In this document: in pieces, positions 6,488 through 12,508 of the stretch
How the letters are laid out: each line of letters opens with the position of its first letter
How positions within the stretch are numbered: position 1 is the stretch's first letter
From: VRUE01 sp036265675
GTDB taxonomy: Bacteria > Actinomycetota > Thermoleophilia > Solirubrobacterales > 70-9
Length of the DNA stretch: 13,752 bases
Reading direction: 5' to 3'
Assembly: GCA_036265675.1 (NCBI GenBank)
Contig: DATAOP010000095.1
Location: 1 to 13,752, forward strand
Notes under the pieces: model-generated
Told to the model about the DNA's origin: nothing
What the model saw: only the letters and a program-made list of their open reading frames with translations
Databases searched by the model: none
Translations under genes and position numbers: made by a program

Positions 6488-7759
6488 ATGCTCGACCTTA
6501 AGCTGATCCGCTCCGAGCCTGAGCGGGTCAAGGCAGCGCTCGATCGCCGCGGCGCCGGCGAGGACGTTGACGAGCTGCTGGCCTTCGACGCGCGCCGCCG
6601 CGAGCTCCTGCCGCGGATCGAGGGCGCCCAGGCCGAGCGCAAGAGGCTCTCGAAGCAGATCGGCGAGGAGAAACAGAAGGGCAACGAGGCCGCCGGCCTG
6701 GTCGCCGAGGTGGGGCGCCTGAAGGAGCAGATCGAGTCCGGGAAAGCAGAGCTCGACGAGGTCGACGCCGGGATCGAGCGCGTCGCCGCCGGGCTCCCGA
6801 ACCTGCCCGACCCCGACGCTCCCGACGGGATGACCGAGGAGGATGCCGTCGTCGTCCGTGAGGTGGGGGAGAGGCCGAGCTTCGACTTCGAGCCGCTCGA
6901 TCACCTCGAGCTCGGCACGCGGCTCGGCGTGATCGACGTCGAATCGGCCGCACGGGTCTCGGGCTCGCGGTTCGCCTACCTGAAGGGCGACCTCGTGATG
7001 GTCGAGATGGCACTCGTCCGTTACGCGCTCGACGTCGTCGCCGGGGAGGGCCACGAACCGGTCGTCCCTCCCGTCCTCGTCCGCGAAGAGGCCCTCTACG
7101 GCACCGGCTTCCTGCCCGGCGACCGCGACCAGATCTACGAGATCCCGAAGGACGACCTGTTCCTGATCGGGACCTCGGAGGTGTCGCTGGCTGCCCTGCA
7201 CGCCGACCAGATCCTCGATGCCGACCGGCTCCCGCTCCGCTACGCGGGGTTCTCGACCTGCTTCCGCCGTGAGGCCGGTGCCGCCGGCCGCGACACCCGC
7301 GGCATCTTCCGCGTCCACCAGTTCGACAAGGTCGAGATGTTCTCGTTCGTCGAGCCGTCCGAGTCCGCCGCCGAGCACGAGCGGCTGCTGGCGATCGAGG
7401 AGCGGATCCTGGGCGAGCTGGAGATCCCGTACCGCGTCGTCAACGTCGCCGCCGGGGACCTCGGCGCGCCGGCGGCGAAGAAGTACGACTGCGAGGCGTG
7501 GATTCCGAGCCAGGAGCGCTACCGCGAGCTGACCTCGTGCTCGAACACGACCGACTTCCAGGCACGACGCCTCGCCTGTAGGTATCGGGCCGCCGATGGC
7601 GAAACACCACAGGCAGTGCACACACTGAACGGCACAGCCATCGCCGTCGGACGCACCGTCGTCGCCCTGATGGAGAACCGCCAGGAGCGGGACGGAAGTG
7701 TCGAGCTACCTAATATTTTGCATTCGTACGGTTCCCCTGCAAGGATCGATGCATCATGA
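6488..7759 (+). CDS. serS: Seryl-tRNA synthetase
   Basis: This class II synthetase charges tRNA-Ser (and tRNA-Sec where present) with serine. The 423 residues have the usual architecture. An N-terminal antiparallel coiled-coil arm (about 28-105, rich in Glu, Lys and Arg) binds the long variable arm of the tRNA. The catalytic domain follows, with GTSE (228-231), motif 2 around FRREAG (259-264) and FRVHQFDKVE (274-283), and motif 3 at LNGTAIAVGR (380-389). Length is typical. The ATG at 6488 lies 12 bases after the cytochrome c stop with no obvious Shine-Dalgarno sequence, so it may be co-transcribed with that gene. The last 60 or so codons use many codons rare in this DNA (TGT, AGG, CTA, ATT, TTG, AGT), although the protein remains family-like. 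The stop overlaps the next start as ATGA. Confidence 0.98.
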   Translation: MLDLKLIRSEPERVKAALDRRGAGEDVDELLAFDARRRELLPRIEGAQAERKRLSKQIGEEKQKGNEAAGLVAEVGRLKEQIESGKAELDEVDAGIERVAAGLPNLPDPDAPDGMTEEDAVVVREVGERPSFDFEPLDHLELGTRLGVIDVESAARVSGSRFAYLKGDLVMVEMALVRYALDVVAGEGHEPVVPPVLVREEALYGTGFLPGDRDQIYEIPKDDLFLIGTSEVSLAALHADQILDADRLPLRYAGFSTCFRREAGAAGRDTRGIFRVHQFDKVEMFSFVEPSESAAEHERLLAIEERILGELEIPYRVVNVAAGDLGAPAAKKYDCEAWIPSQERYRELTSCSNTTDFQARRLACRYRAADGETPQAVHTLNGTAIAVGRTVVALMENRQERDGSVELPNILHSYGSPARIDAS

Positions 7760-8409
7760 ACTCGAGCGTAAGAGAGGCAAAGCGCGTAGTCCTGTGTGAC
7801 GACCACGAGATCGTCCGCGAGGCGATCAAGGCGCGGATGGCCAACTCGAACGCCCTCCAGATCGTCGGCGAGGCGGGCAACGGCCGCGATGTCGTCGAGG
7901 TCGTCAAAGAGCTCGAGCCCGACGTCCTCATCATCGACGTCGAGCTGCCGAAACGGGACGGGATCGAGGCGACCAAGGAGGTCCTCAAGGTCAGGCCGAG
8001 GACCAAAGTCATCATCTTCACCGCCCATGCGCAGCCGGACCTGCTGGCGCTGGCCCTTCGCGCCGGAGCCTCGGGCTACGTCCTCAAGTCGGCGCCGGCC
8101 GAGGACATCGCCCGGGCGGTCAAAGCGGTCACCACCGGCGGCACCTTCCTCGGCGGCGATTTCGCCGGCGGCAAGCCGTCGGAGGTCGAGAAACTGCTCG
8201 ATCTCTCGCCGCGCGAGCGCCAGATCCTCGAGCTCCTCGCTGAGGGCCTGCGGGTGAAGGAGATCGCCGAGCGGCTCGGGCTCAGCCCGGCGACCGTCCA
8301 CACCCATGTCCGCAACGCGATCGCCAAGCTCGAGGTCGACACCCGGACCGAGGCGGTCGCCCTCGCTGTCCGCTTCAGCTATCTCGGCGCCGGCGGAGCC
8401 GTCAAATAG
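7756..8409 (+). CDS. NarL/LuxR-type response regulator
   Basis: This is a two-component transcription regulator of 217 residues. The receiver domain (about 10-125) has the acidic pair Asp15-Asp16, the phosphorylation site Asp61 in LIIDVELP, Thr89 and Lys111, so it should be phosphorylatable. A short linker leads to a LuxR-type helix-turn-helix (about 149-205) with LSPRERQILELLAEG and the recognition-helix region LSPATVHTHVRN. No histidine kinase is encoded in the window, so its signal is unknown. The ATG overlaps the serS stop (ATGA), with AAGGA ten bases upstream (7741-7745) as ribosome-binding site, which makes expression at least partly tied to serS. It converges on msrB with a seven-base gap. 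Confidence 0.95.
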   Translation: MNSSVREAKRVVLCDDHEIVREAIKARMANSNALQIVGEAGNGRDVVEVVKELEPDVLIIDVELPKRDGIEATKEVLKVRPRTKVIIFTAHAQPDLLALALRAGASGYVLKSAPAEDIARAVKAVTTGGTFLGGDFAGGKPSEVEKLLDLSPRERQILELLAEGLRVKEIAERLGLSPATVHTHVRNAIAKLEVDTRTEAVALAVRFSYLGAGGAVK

Positions 8410-8416
8410 AAGCCGG

Positions 8417-8833
8417 CTACTCCTGGTTCTCGTTGCGGTCGAGCGTCAGGGCGCAGCCGTTGATGCAGTAGCGCTGGCCGGTCGGGCCGGGACCGTCCTC
8501 GAAGACGTGCCCGAGGTGGCCGCCGCAGTGCTTGCACACCACCTCCGTGCGCCGCATCCCGAGGCTGTTGTCGGACCGGAGCTCGACGTGCTCGAGGTTG
8601 GTCGGCTCGGTGAAGCTCGGCCAGCCGGTGCCCGAGTCGAACTTGGTGTCGGAGGAGAAGAGCTCGGTGCCGCAGCCGGCGCAGCGGTACATCCCGTCGC
8701 CCTTCTCGTCCCAGTAGGGGCCGGTGAAGGCACGCTCGGTGCCGGCGTTGCGCAGGACCTCGTACTGCTCGGGCGTCAGCTCCTCGCGCCACTCCTGCTC
8801 GGTTTTCTGAACCTTCGTGCTGTTCTCTGCCAT
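8417..8833 (-). CDS. msrB: Peptide-methionine (R)-S-oxide reductase
   Basis: This enzyme repairs oxidised methionine by reducing the R-sulfoxide, normally recycled by thioredoxin. The 138-residue protein has the structural zinc ligands in CAGC (Cys51, Cys54) and CKHC (Cys100, Cys103). The substrate-binding region GTGWPSF (68-74) is present, and the catalytic cysteine Cys123 lies in RYCIN (121-125). Cys127, four residues later, replaces a residue that is usually not cysteine. I chose the ATG at 8833 because AGGAAAGG stands 5-12 bases upstream and the family alignment begins there; a longer open frame to 8920 has no support. No signal peptide, so it acts in the cytoplasm. It is divergent from the thioesterase gene. 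Confidence 0.97.
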   Translation of the reverse strand: MAENSTKVQKTEQEWREELTPEQYEVLRNAGTERAFTGPYWDEKGDGMYRCAGCGTELFSSDTKFDSGTGWPSFTEPTNLEHVELRSDNSLGMRRTEVVCKHCGGHLGHVFEDGPGPTGQRYCINGCALTLDRNENQE

Positions 8834-8846
8834 CGATTTCCTTTCC

Positions 8847-8874
8847 TCTATATCCAGCTTACGCACCCTGTCCA
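8847..8874 (-). promoter_or_regulatory. Candidate msrB promoter
   Basis: Read on the minus strand, TGGACA (8874-8869) and TATAGA (8852-8847) are separated by 16 bases and match five and four positions of the sigma-70-type consensus. The -10 box ends 13 bases before the msrB ATG, so the 5' leader would be only about six bases, which would cut into the GGA-rich ribosome-binding site. The true start of transcription may therefore lie further upstream. Confidence 0.4.
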
Positions 8875-8889
8875 GGCCTCCGGCCCACT

Positions 8890-8895
8890 TAGGAT
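8890..8895 (+). promoter_or_regulatory. Candidate -10 box / ribosome-binding site for the leader peptide
   Basis: TAGGAT fits the actinobacterial -10 pattern and ends six bases before the ATG at 8902, which would make that A the first transcribed base. The same bases contain AGGA seven bases before the ATG, a normal Shine-Dalgarno distance if transcription starts further upstream. The two readings exclude each other. There is no clear -35 box. Confidence 0.35.
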
Positions 8896-8901
8896 CCGCC
8901 C

Positions 8902-8967
8902 ATGAGCGCGGAGCGAGCAAGCGTCCATATCTGTCTCCTCGCGCCGCGAGCGAAGCGCGAAATTTGA
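8902..8967 (+). CDS. Possible 21-residue leader peptide upstream of the thioesterase
   Basis: A short open frame encodes MSAERASVHICLLAPRAKREI. Its TGA stop shares a base with the thioesterase ATG (TGATG), an arrangement that allows a terminating ribosome to restart on the downstream gene. The thioesterase has no ribosome-binding site of its own, which supports the idea. The peptide resembles nothing I know and has no run of a single amino acid as classic attenuators have. A six-base-pair hairpin (8939-8944 with 8955-8960) lies in its last third. It could be a chance frame; only its position argues for it. Confidence 0.35.
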   Translation: MSAERASVHICLLAPRAKREI

Positions 8968-9761
8968 TGTTGGACGCGCCCGACTCCTTCTACGAGCCCG
9001 ACGGGGACGGCTTCGCCGCGACCGCGCTGACCCGCGGGCCGTGGGATCCCGGCGCCCAGCACGCCGGCCCGCCCTCGGCGCTCATCGGCCGCGAGATCGA
9101 GCGCCTCGAGAACGGTGAGGGCTTCCAGGTCGCCCGGATCAGCTTCGAGATCCTGCGCCGGGTCCCGATCGGCCCGGTCCAGGTCGAGGCCCGCCTCGCC
9201 CGTCCCGGCCGCTCGGTCCAGATGATCGAGGCGACGCTGCGCGACCGGGAGAACGAGCTGATGCTGGCCCGGGCATGGCGGATTCGAAGGTCCCGACTCG
9301 AGCTGCCGCCGGAGGTGGCTGACGGCCCGCCGGTGCCGCCGGGCCCCGACAGCGGCTTCGAGCCCGAGTTCTTCGACACCGGCCAGGACACCGGCTACCA
9401 CACCGCGATGGAGTTGCGCTCCGTCGGTGGCGGCTTTCGCGAGCCCGGCCCGGCCAGGGTCTGGATGCGAATGCGCCACCCGCTCCTGCCAGGCGAGCAG
9501 CCCTCGCCTCTGCAGCGCACGCTGATCGCCGCCGACGTCGGCAACGGGATCAGCGCCGTCCTCGACTGGCGCCGCCACGTCTTCATCAACGTCGATCTCA
9601 GCGTCCACCTCGAGCGGATGCCCGAGGGCGAGTGGGTCTGCGTCGACGCCGTCACCATCCCGCACGAGCATGGGATCGGGACGACCGAGTCGGTCCTCTT
9701 CGACCAGCGGGGCCGGATCGGCCGTGCCGCCCAGAGCCTGCTCCTCGCCGAACGCGACTAG
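8967..9761 (+). CDS. TesB-like acyl-CoA thioesterase family protein
   Basis: The 264 residues resemble the double-hotdog thioesterases of the TesB/4HBT_3 type, which hydrolyse acyl-CoA. The N-terminal hotdog shows the typical GAQHAGPPSALIGREIER (28-45), followed by ARISFEILRRVPIGPV and a second strand set around SVQMIEATLRD. The second hotdog contains DVGNGIS, then FINVDLSVHLER and GTTESVLFDQRGRIGRAAQSLL near the C-terminus, where the family ends on a conserved DxxGxxG-like turn. Chain-length preference cannot be inferred. The ATG at 8967 is the start that fits the homology; the open frame reaches back to 8817 but those residues are not family-like. Its TAG stop overlaps the stop of the convergent MFS gene (CTAG). 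Confidence 0.85.
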   Translation: MLDAPDSFYEPDGDGFAATALTRGPWDPGAQHAGPPSALIGREIERLENGEGFQVARISFEILRRVPIGPVQVEARLARPGRSVQMIEATLRDRENELMLARAWRIRRSRLELPPEVADGPPVPPGPDSGFEPEFFDTGQDTGYHTAMELRSVGGGFREPGPARVWMRMRHPLLPGEQPSPLQRTLIAADVGNGISAVLDWRRHVFINVDLSVHLERMPEGEWVCVDAVTIPHEHGIGTTESVLFDQRGRIGRAAQSLLLAERD

Positions 9762-10951
9762 CCGGCCTCGGCCCGGCGGGCAGCGAGCAGTTCCTCGCTG
9801 CGGCTGGAGATCGTGACCGCGATCGTCGTCGCGCAGGTCGCCGCGGCGCAGGCGGCGAAGAAGAACGCCCCCTGGTAGTCGCTGAGGGCGGCTGCGAGAC
9901 CCGCGAGCGGGGCGCCGAGCCCGACCCCGGCGTCGAAGAACGCGGTGAAGGTTCCGAGCGCGGCACCGCGTCGGTTGACCGGGACGCGGTCGACGACGAT
10001 CAGCGACAGCGACGGGTAGAGCAGCGAGAACGCCGCGCCCATCGCCAGCGCGCCGCCGAGCGCGACCACGAGGCTGTTCGCGGTCGCGATCACGACCAGG
10101 CCCAGGGTCTCGACGGCGGCCGCGGCGGTCGCGACCCGGGCCGGGCCGATCCGGTCGGGGAGGTCGCCGCCGAGCAGCCGGGTGATGACGACCATCGAGG
10201 CGAAGGCGCCGAAGACCGTCGCCCCGTGGCCGACGCCGCGGGAGTCGAGGTGGAGGACGACGAAGGCGGCGACCGTCGCGTAGCCGATCGACGCCAGCGC
10301 CAGCGCGCTGCCCGGCCTGACCGCCTCGCGGGCGATCAGCGGCGGACGCCCCTCGTGCGGGATCGGCCGGAACGGGTCGGGCAGGCGGAGGGCGACCGCG
10401 GCCCCGGCCAGCGGCGCGATTCCGGCGAAGAGCCAGACGGAGGTGTAGCCGGAGGTCTGCTGGAGGAGCTCGCCGATCAGCGGCCCGACGCTGAGGCCGG
10501 TCCAGATCGCGAGCCCGTAGAGGCCGATCACCCGACCCCGGCGCAGCGGCGGGGCGATGTCGACGATCCAGGCCGAGCCGGCGGTGAAGACCGTGCCCTC
10601 GCCGGCGCCGAGCACGAGCCGCGCCAGGATCAGGCCGGGGATCCCGAGCGGCAGCAGGTAGAGGAAGCCGGAGGCCGCGACGAGCAGCGAGCCGACCAGC
10701 ACGGTCGGCCGCCGCCCGCGGCTGTCGGCGATCCGTCCGGCGACCGGCCGCAGCAGCAGCCCCGTCGCCGCGTAGGAGCCCACCACGACCCCGACCGCGA
10801 TGTTGCCGCCGTCGAGCGGCCCGTGCACGTAGCGGGGAAGGATCGGGAGCACGGCGCCGACCGCGACGATTCCGGCGAAGGTCACCACGAAGATCCCGGC
10901 GAATGCCAGCCCCGGGCGCGTCACCGGCGCGCCGCCGGCGTCGGCGCTCAC
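9758..10951 (-). CDS. Major facilitator superfamily transporter
   Basis: The 397-residue protein has about twelve hydrophobic segments in two halves separated by a hydrophilic loop near the middle (around PDPFRPIPHEGRPPLIAREA), the standard MFS layout. The loop between helices 2 and 3 carries motif A as GRIADSRGRR (72-81). The overall type is that of drug or metabolite:H+ antiporters; the substrate is unknown. The start is a GTG at 10951 that overlaps the TGA of the HAD phosphatase gene (GTGA), so the two are translated from one message. The open frame continues upstream inside the HAD gene, but those residues are arginine-rich and not MFS-like. The stop overlaps the thioesterase stop on the other strand. 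Confidence 0.92.
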   Translation of the reverse strand: MSADAGGAPVTRPGLAFAGIFVVTFAGIVAVGAVLPILPRYVHGPLDGGNIAVGVVVGSYAATGLLLRPVAGRIADSRGRRPTVLVGSLLVAASGFLYLLPLGIPGLILARLVLGAGEGTVFTAGSAWIVDIAPPLRRGRVIGLYGLAIWTGLSVGPLIGELLQQTSGYTSVWLFAGIAPLAGAAVALRLPDPFRPIPHEGRPPLIAREAVRPGSALALASIGYATVAAFVVLHLDSRGVGHGATVFGAFASMVVITRLLGGDLPDRIGPARVATAAAAVETLGLVVIATANSLVVALGGALAMGAAFSLLYPSLSLIVVDRVPVNRRGAALGTFTAFFDAGVGLGAPLAGLAAALSDYQGAFFFAACAAATCATTIAVTISSRSEELLAARRAEAG

Positions 10952-11733
10952 GCGAGGATCCCGGAGAGGTCGGCGACGACGTGGTCGGCCGCGGCCGCGG
11001 CCTCCGCGTTCCCGCTCGAGGTCGAGCCGGTGAGGACGAGGACCGTGTCGAGGCCGGCCCGGCGACCGCCCTCGATGTCGGAGCCGACCCGGTCGCCGAC
11101 CATCGCCACCCGCTTGCCGCCCGCACCGAGCCGCTCGCAGGCGAGGTCGAAGAGGTGACGCTCGGGCTTGCCGCCGATCTCGGCGCTCGCGCCGCTCGCG
11201 GTCTCGACCGCGGCGAGGATCGCGCCGGTCCCGGGCCACGGCCCGCCCGGCATCGGCAGGGTCGGGTCGCGGCTGGTCGCGACCAGCTTCGCCCCCCGCT
11301 GGAGAGCGAGGGTCGCGGTCAGGAGCTCCTCGTAGTCGAAGCCGCGGTGGCCGGAGACGACGACGACCTTCGCCTCCCGTCCGGCCTCCCCCTCGACCAG
11401 CTCGAGGCCCTCGCCGGCGACCGCCTCGTGGAAGGCCTCGGCCCCGATCACGAACGCGGTCGCACCCGGCCCCGCCACCGCCGCCGCCAGTCGTGCGGTC
11501 GATTCCCCGGCGGTGACGATCCGATCCTCGTCGACCTCGACCCCGGCCTCCCTCAGCCGCGAGGCATAGATTCCGCGCTGTCGCCCGGGATTGTTGGTGA
11601 CGAAGACGAACTCCGTGCCGCGCTCGCCCAGCTCGCGGAGCGCCTCGGCCGAGCCCGGGATCAGGTCGCGTCCGATCCAGACGACGCCGTCGAGATCGAT
11701 CAGAAAACCGTCGTAATCGTCGGCCAGCGCCAC
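10948..11733 (-). CDS. HAD-IIA family phosphatase (NagD-like)
   Basis: The 261 residues form a haloacid-dehalogenase phosphatase of subfamily IIA, the group including NagD, p-nitrophenylphosphatase and the mycobacterial glycerol-3-phosphate phosphatase. Motif I is IDLDGVVW with nucleophile Asp13 and acid/base Asp15. Motif II is TNN (Thr46), motif III is Lys189 in GGKPE, and motif IV is GDRVGSD with Asp214 and Asp219 for Mg2+. The IIA-type cap lies between motifs II and III. The substrate is not readable; a small phosphorylated metabolite is expected. The GTG at 11733 has no Shine-Dalgarno sequence, but TACGCT lies seven bases upstream, suggesting a leaderless transcript. It is followed by the MFS gene with a four-base overlap. 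Confidence 0.93.
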   Translation of the reverse strand: MALADDYDGFLIDLDGVVWIGRDLIPGSAEALRELGERGTEFVFVTNNPGRQRGIYASRLREAGVEVDEDRIVTAGESTARLAAAVAGPGATAFVIGAEAFHEAVAGEGLELVEGEAGREAKVVVVSGHRGFDYEELLTATLALQRGAKLVATSRDPTLPMPGGPWPGTGAILAAVETASGASAEIGGKPERHLFDLACERLGAGGKRVAMVGDRVGSDIEGGRRAGLDTVLVLTGSTSSGNAEAAAAADHVVADLSGILA

Positions 11734-11772
11734 GCGGCGCAGCGTAGTCGGATCTCGCTAGCGTGTCGCGGC
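11734..11772. promoter_or_regulatory. Back-to-back leaderless promoters of the HAD and ABC genes
   Basis: Only 39 bases separate two divergent GTG starts. On the minus strand TACGCT (11746-11741) ends seven bases before the HAD GTG. On the plus strand TAGCGT (11759-11764) ends eight bases before the ABC GTG. Both fit the TANNNT -10 pattern at the distance expected when the first transcribed base is the start codon or one next to it. Neither gene has a Shine-Dalgarno sequence. The -35 regions would fall at or inside the opposite gene's start, so the two polymerases should compete. The motif is short, so chance matches are possible. Confidence 0.5.
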
Positions 11773-12504
11773 GTGAGCGTGGACGGACAGGTGGTGGTGG
11801 CGAGCCACATCTCTCGCCGCTACGGGGAAGGCGATGCCGCGGTCGACGCGCTGGTCGACGTCAGCACCGGCTTCGAGCGCGAACGGTTCACGGCGATCAT
11901 GGGGCCGTCGGGTTCGGGCAAGTCGACGCTGATGCACATCCTCGCCGGGCTCGACCGGCCGACCTCCGGCACCGTCAGCCTCGACGGCGAGGAGATCACC
12001 AGCCTCGACGACGGCGAGCTGACCAGGCTGCGCCGCGACAAGCTCGGCTTCGTCTTCCAGTTCTTCAACCTGCTCCCGGTCCTGACCGCCGAGGAGAACC
12101 TCGTCCTGCCGCTCTCGATCGCCGGCCGCAAGCCAGACCGCGAGTGGCTCGAGCAGCTGATCCGCACCGTCGGCCTCGAGGACCGCCGGACCCACCGCCC
12201 CTCGGAGCTCTCCGGCGGCCAGCAGCAGCGAGTCGCGGTCGCGCGGGCGCTGGTCTCGAAGCCGGCCGTCGTCTTCGCCGACGAGCCGACCGGGAACCTC
12301 GACTCGAAGTCGAGTGCCGACGTCCTCGCGCTGCTGCGCCAGGCGGTCGACGAGTTCGGCCAGACGGTGATCATGGTCACCCACGACCCGAGCGCCGCGA
12401 CCCATGCCGATCGGCTGGTCACCCTCAGCGACGGGGCGATTGTCCACGACGCCGCCCCGGGCTCCAGCGACGAGGTGATCGAGCTGATGAAGCAGGTCGA
12501 CTAG
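11773..12504 (+). CDS. ABC transporter ATP-binding protein (MacB/LolD type)
   Basis: The 243-residue ATPase powers the FtsX-like permease that follows. Seen in order: Walker A GPSGSGKST (44-52), Q-loop glutamine Gln96 in FQFFNLLP, signature LSGGQ (146-150), Walker B VVFADE (166-171) with catalytic Glu171, D-loop GNLD, and switch His204 in MVTHD. The N-terminal strand and the LTAEENLVLPL segment are typical of the group acting on lipoproteins, peptides or cell-envelope substrates (LolD, MacB, FtsE relatives). The GTG at 11773 is chosen because the open frame upstream has no ABC similarity and TAGCGT is placed for a leaderless start. The permease GTG begins four bases after the stop. Confidence 0.96.
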   Translation: MSVDGQVVVASHISRRYGEGDAAVDALVDVSTGFERERFTAIMGPSGSGKSTLMHILAGLDRPTSGTVSLDGEEITSLDDGELTRLRRDKLGFVFQFFNLLPVLTAEENLVLPLSIAGRKPDREWLEQLIRTVGLEDRRTHRPSELSGGQQQRVAVARALVSKPAVVFADEPTGNLDSKSSADVLALLRQAVDEFGQTVIMVTHDPSAATHADRLVTLSDGAIVHDAAPGSSDEVIELMKQVD

Positions 12505-12508
12505 CCGC

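Noticed and set aside
5546..7621. A 691-codon open frame on the minus strand across serS and cytochrome c
   Set aside because: Only its last 158 codons match a family (flavin reductase). The rest is the antisense of serS and cytochrome c and is kept open by high GC; it has no recognisable domain.
7718..7742. The inverted repeat TTGCA...TGCAA at the end of serS as a regulator-binding site
   Set aside because: Five-base arms 15 bases apart are expected by chance and there is no second copy nearby.
8390..8420. A terminator between the response regulator and msrB
   Set aside because: There is an AGCCGGCT palindrome (8411-8418), but it has no loop and no U-rich tail on either strand.
8834..8920. 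A longer MsrB starting at 8920
   Set aside because: The extra 29 residues have no family similarity, and a good ribosome-binding site precedes the ATG at 8833.
9632..11158. A 508-codon plus-strand frame opposite the MFS and HAD genes
   Set aside because: It is low-complexity Arg/Asp/Gly/Glu-rich translation typical of antisense frames in GC-rich DNA, opposite two well-identified genes.
10952..11239. An upstream in-frame extension of the MFS transporter
   Set aside because: The residues are arginine-rich and lie inside the HAD gene in another frame; the GTG at 10951 with a GTGA overlap is the normal coupled start.
10903..11772. An upstream in-frame extension of the ABC ATPase
   Set aside because: The extension lies antisense to the HAD gene and has no ABC similarity; the conserved domain starts just after the GTG at 11773.
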